DNA of 6,988 nucleotides, taken from the NCBI GenBank assembly GCA_905373295.1, contig CAJPSJ010000107.1, forward strand, positions 1 to 6,988. Reading direction: 5' to 3'. Every line of letters begins with the position of its first letter. Position 1 is the stretch's first letter. Origin of the DNA: an uncultured Campylobacter sp. GTDB taxonomy: Bacteria > Campylobacterota > Campylobacteria > Campylobacterales > Campylobacteraceae. Made by a program: the position numbers and the translations under genes. The notes under the pieces are model-generated. The model ran no database searches. It was not told the origin of the DNA and saw only the letters and a program-made list of their open reading frames with translations. This document shows, piece by piece, positions 6,549 through 6,988 of this stretch.

Positions 6549-6988
6549 GTGTCAAATTTAGAAAAATTCGATAATGAAATTTTTAGTTTAACCAACAAAG
6601 AGCTTGCTCGCCAGTGCGATTATTTAGAGATGATCGCGAGTGAAAATTTTACCTATCCCGAGGTGATGGAGGCGATGGGCTCGGTGCTAACGAACAAATA
6701 CGCCGAGGGCTATCCCGGCAAGCGCTACTACGGCGGCTGCGAGTTCGTAGACGAGATTGAGCAGATCGCGATCGATCGCTGTAAAAAGCTCTTCGGCTGT
6801 GAGTTTGCAAACGTTCAGCCAAACAGCGGCAGCCAAGCCAACCAAGGCGTATATGCCGCGTTTTTGAAACCGGGCGATAAAATTTTAGGCATGGCGCTTA
6901 GCCACGGCGGGCATTTGACGCACGGCGCGAAGGTCTCAAGCAGCGGAAAGATGTATGAGAGCTTCGAATACGGCGTGGAGCTTAACGG
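6549..6988 (+). CDS. glyA: Serine hydroxymethyltransferase, partial (C-terminus beyond right edge)
   Basis: GlyA interconverts serine and glycine with transfer of a one-carbon unit to tetrahydrofolate, using pyridoxal phosphate. It is the main source of one-carbon units for purines, thymidylate and methionine. The first 146 residues of an expected 415 or so are present. Hallmarks in order are [10 protein letters not shown] (26-35), [15 protein letters not shown] (49-63), [11 protein letters not shown] (88-98, phosphate contacts of the cofactor) and [10 protein letters not shown] (118-127, a His stacks on the cofactor ring). The PLP-binding lysine lies beyond the window. The start is GTG, giving [12 protein letters not shown], which aligns with other Campylobacter GlyA proteins. 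It begins two nt after the lysS stop, the same order as in C. jejuni. The frame is open to the edge. Confidence 0.95.
   Translation, partial: MSNLEKFDNEIFSLTNKELARQCDYLEMIASENFTYPEVMEAMGSVLTNKYAEGYPGKRYYGGCEFVDEIEQIAIDRCKKLFGCEFANVQPNSGSQANQGVYAAFLKPGDKILGMALSHGGHLTHGAKVSSSGKMYESFEYGVELN

Noticed and set aside
6768..6779. Perfect 12-bp palindrome GCGATCGATCGC
   Set aside because: It lies inside glyA codons for a conserved stretch (IAIDRC), and GATC/CGATCG words are frequent across this GC-rich part. There is no second copy arranged as an array and no flanking signal, so chance is the simplest explanation.
1..6988. Composition difference: the coaX end and lysS-glyA end look richer in GCG/CGC codons than the centre
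   Set aside because: By eye the middle genes (yfgM-like, gatC, cvpA) are more AT-rich, but all are syntenic core genes of the genus. Membrane and small proteins shift composition, so this does not support horizontal transfer.

Overview
This window comes from the genome of a Campylobacter-like member of the Campylobacterota. The evidence is gene order and protein similarity: gatC, cvpA, fur, lysS and glyA follow one another in the order I know from Campylobacter jejuni, with a divergent coaX-containing cluster beside them. The Fur, LysS and GlyA proteins read as close relatives of the C. jejuni proteins, and AAATTT-type words are common. Base composition looks more GC-rich than C. jejuni (many GCG and CGC codons), and pilT is present. 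This suggests a non-jejuni species, perhaps one of the oral, higher-GC species such as C. gracilis, C. rectus or C. showae. The species is a guess.

Layout: two tightly packed operons diverge from one 116-bp intergenic region (2414-2529). The left operon is on the minus strand. In transcription order it holds a one-TM periplasmic protein resembling YfgM (2413-1862), a lipoprotein that looks like a beta-propeller of the BamB type (1862-849), a 110-aa protein of unknown function (859-527), and coaX for type III pantothenate kinase (540 to beyond the left edge). These genes overlap by 1, 11 and 14 nt. The right operon is on the plus strand: gatC, pilT, cvpA, fur, lysS and glyA, the last cut by the right edge. 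Its junctions are +10, -1, -4, +1 and +2 nt. I see no terminator anywhere in the window and no internal gap able to hold an ordinary promoter, so each side probably makes one long transcript. Internal promoters inside coding sequence are possible.

Each operon has a convincing extended -10 promoter (TG-N-TATAAT on the plus strand, TG-N-TACAAT on the minus strand) with no recognisable -35 element, as is usual in Campylobacter. A 22-bp interrupted dyad lies over the gatC -10 and predicted start site and could be an operator.

Functionally the right operon mixes tRNA charging (GatC, LysS), one-carbon and glycine metabolism (GlyA), iron-responsive regulation (Fur), a type IV pilus retraction ATPase (PilT) and a CvpA-family membrane protein. 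The left operon joins probable envelope or secretion factors to coenzyme A synthesis. There are no RNA genes, CRISPR arrays, insertion sequences or phage genes. I find no clearly novel system. The best leads are the YfgM/BamB-like pair, pilT inside the fur operon, and the dyad over the shared promoter region. Three starts are not ATG (TTG at 2413, TTG at 5053, GTG at 6549); each is supported by a ribosome binding site.
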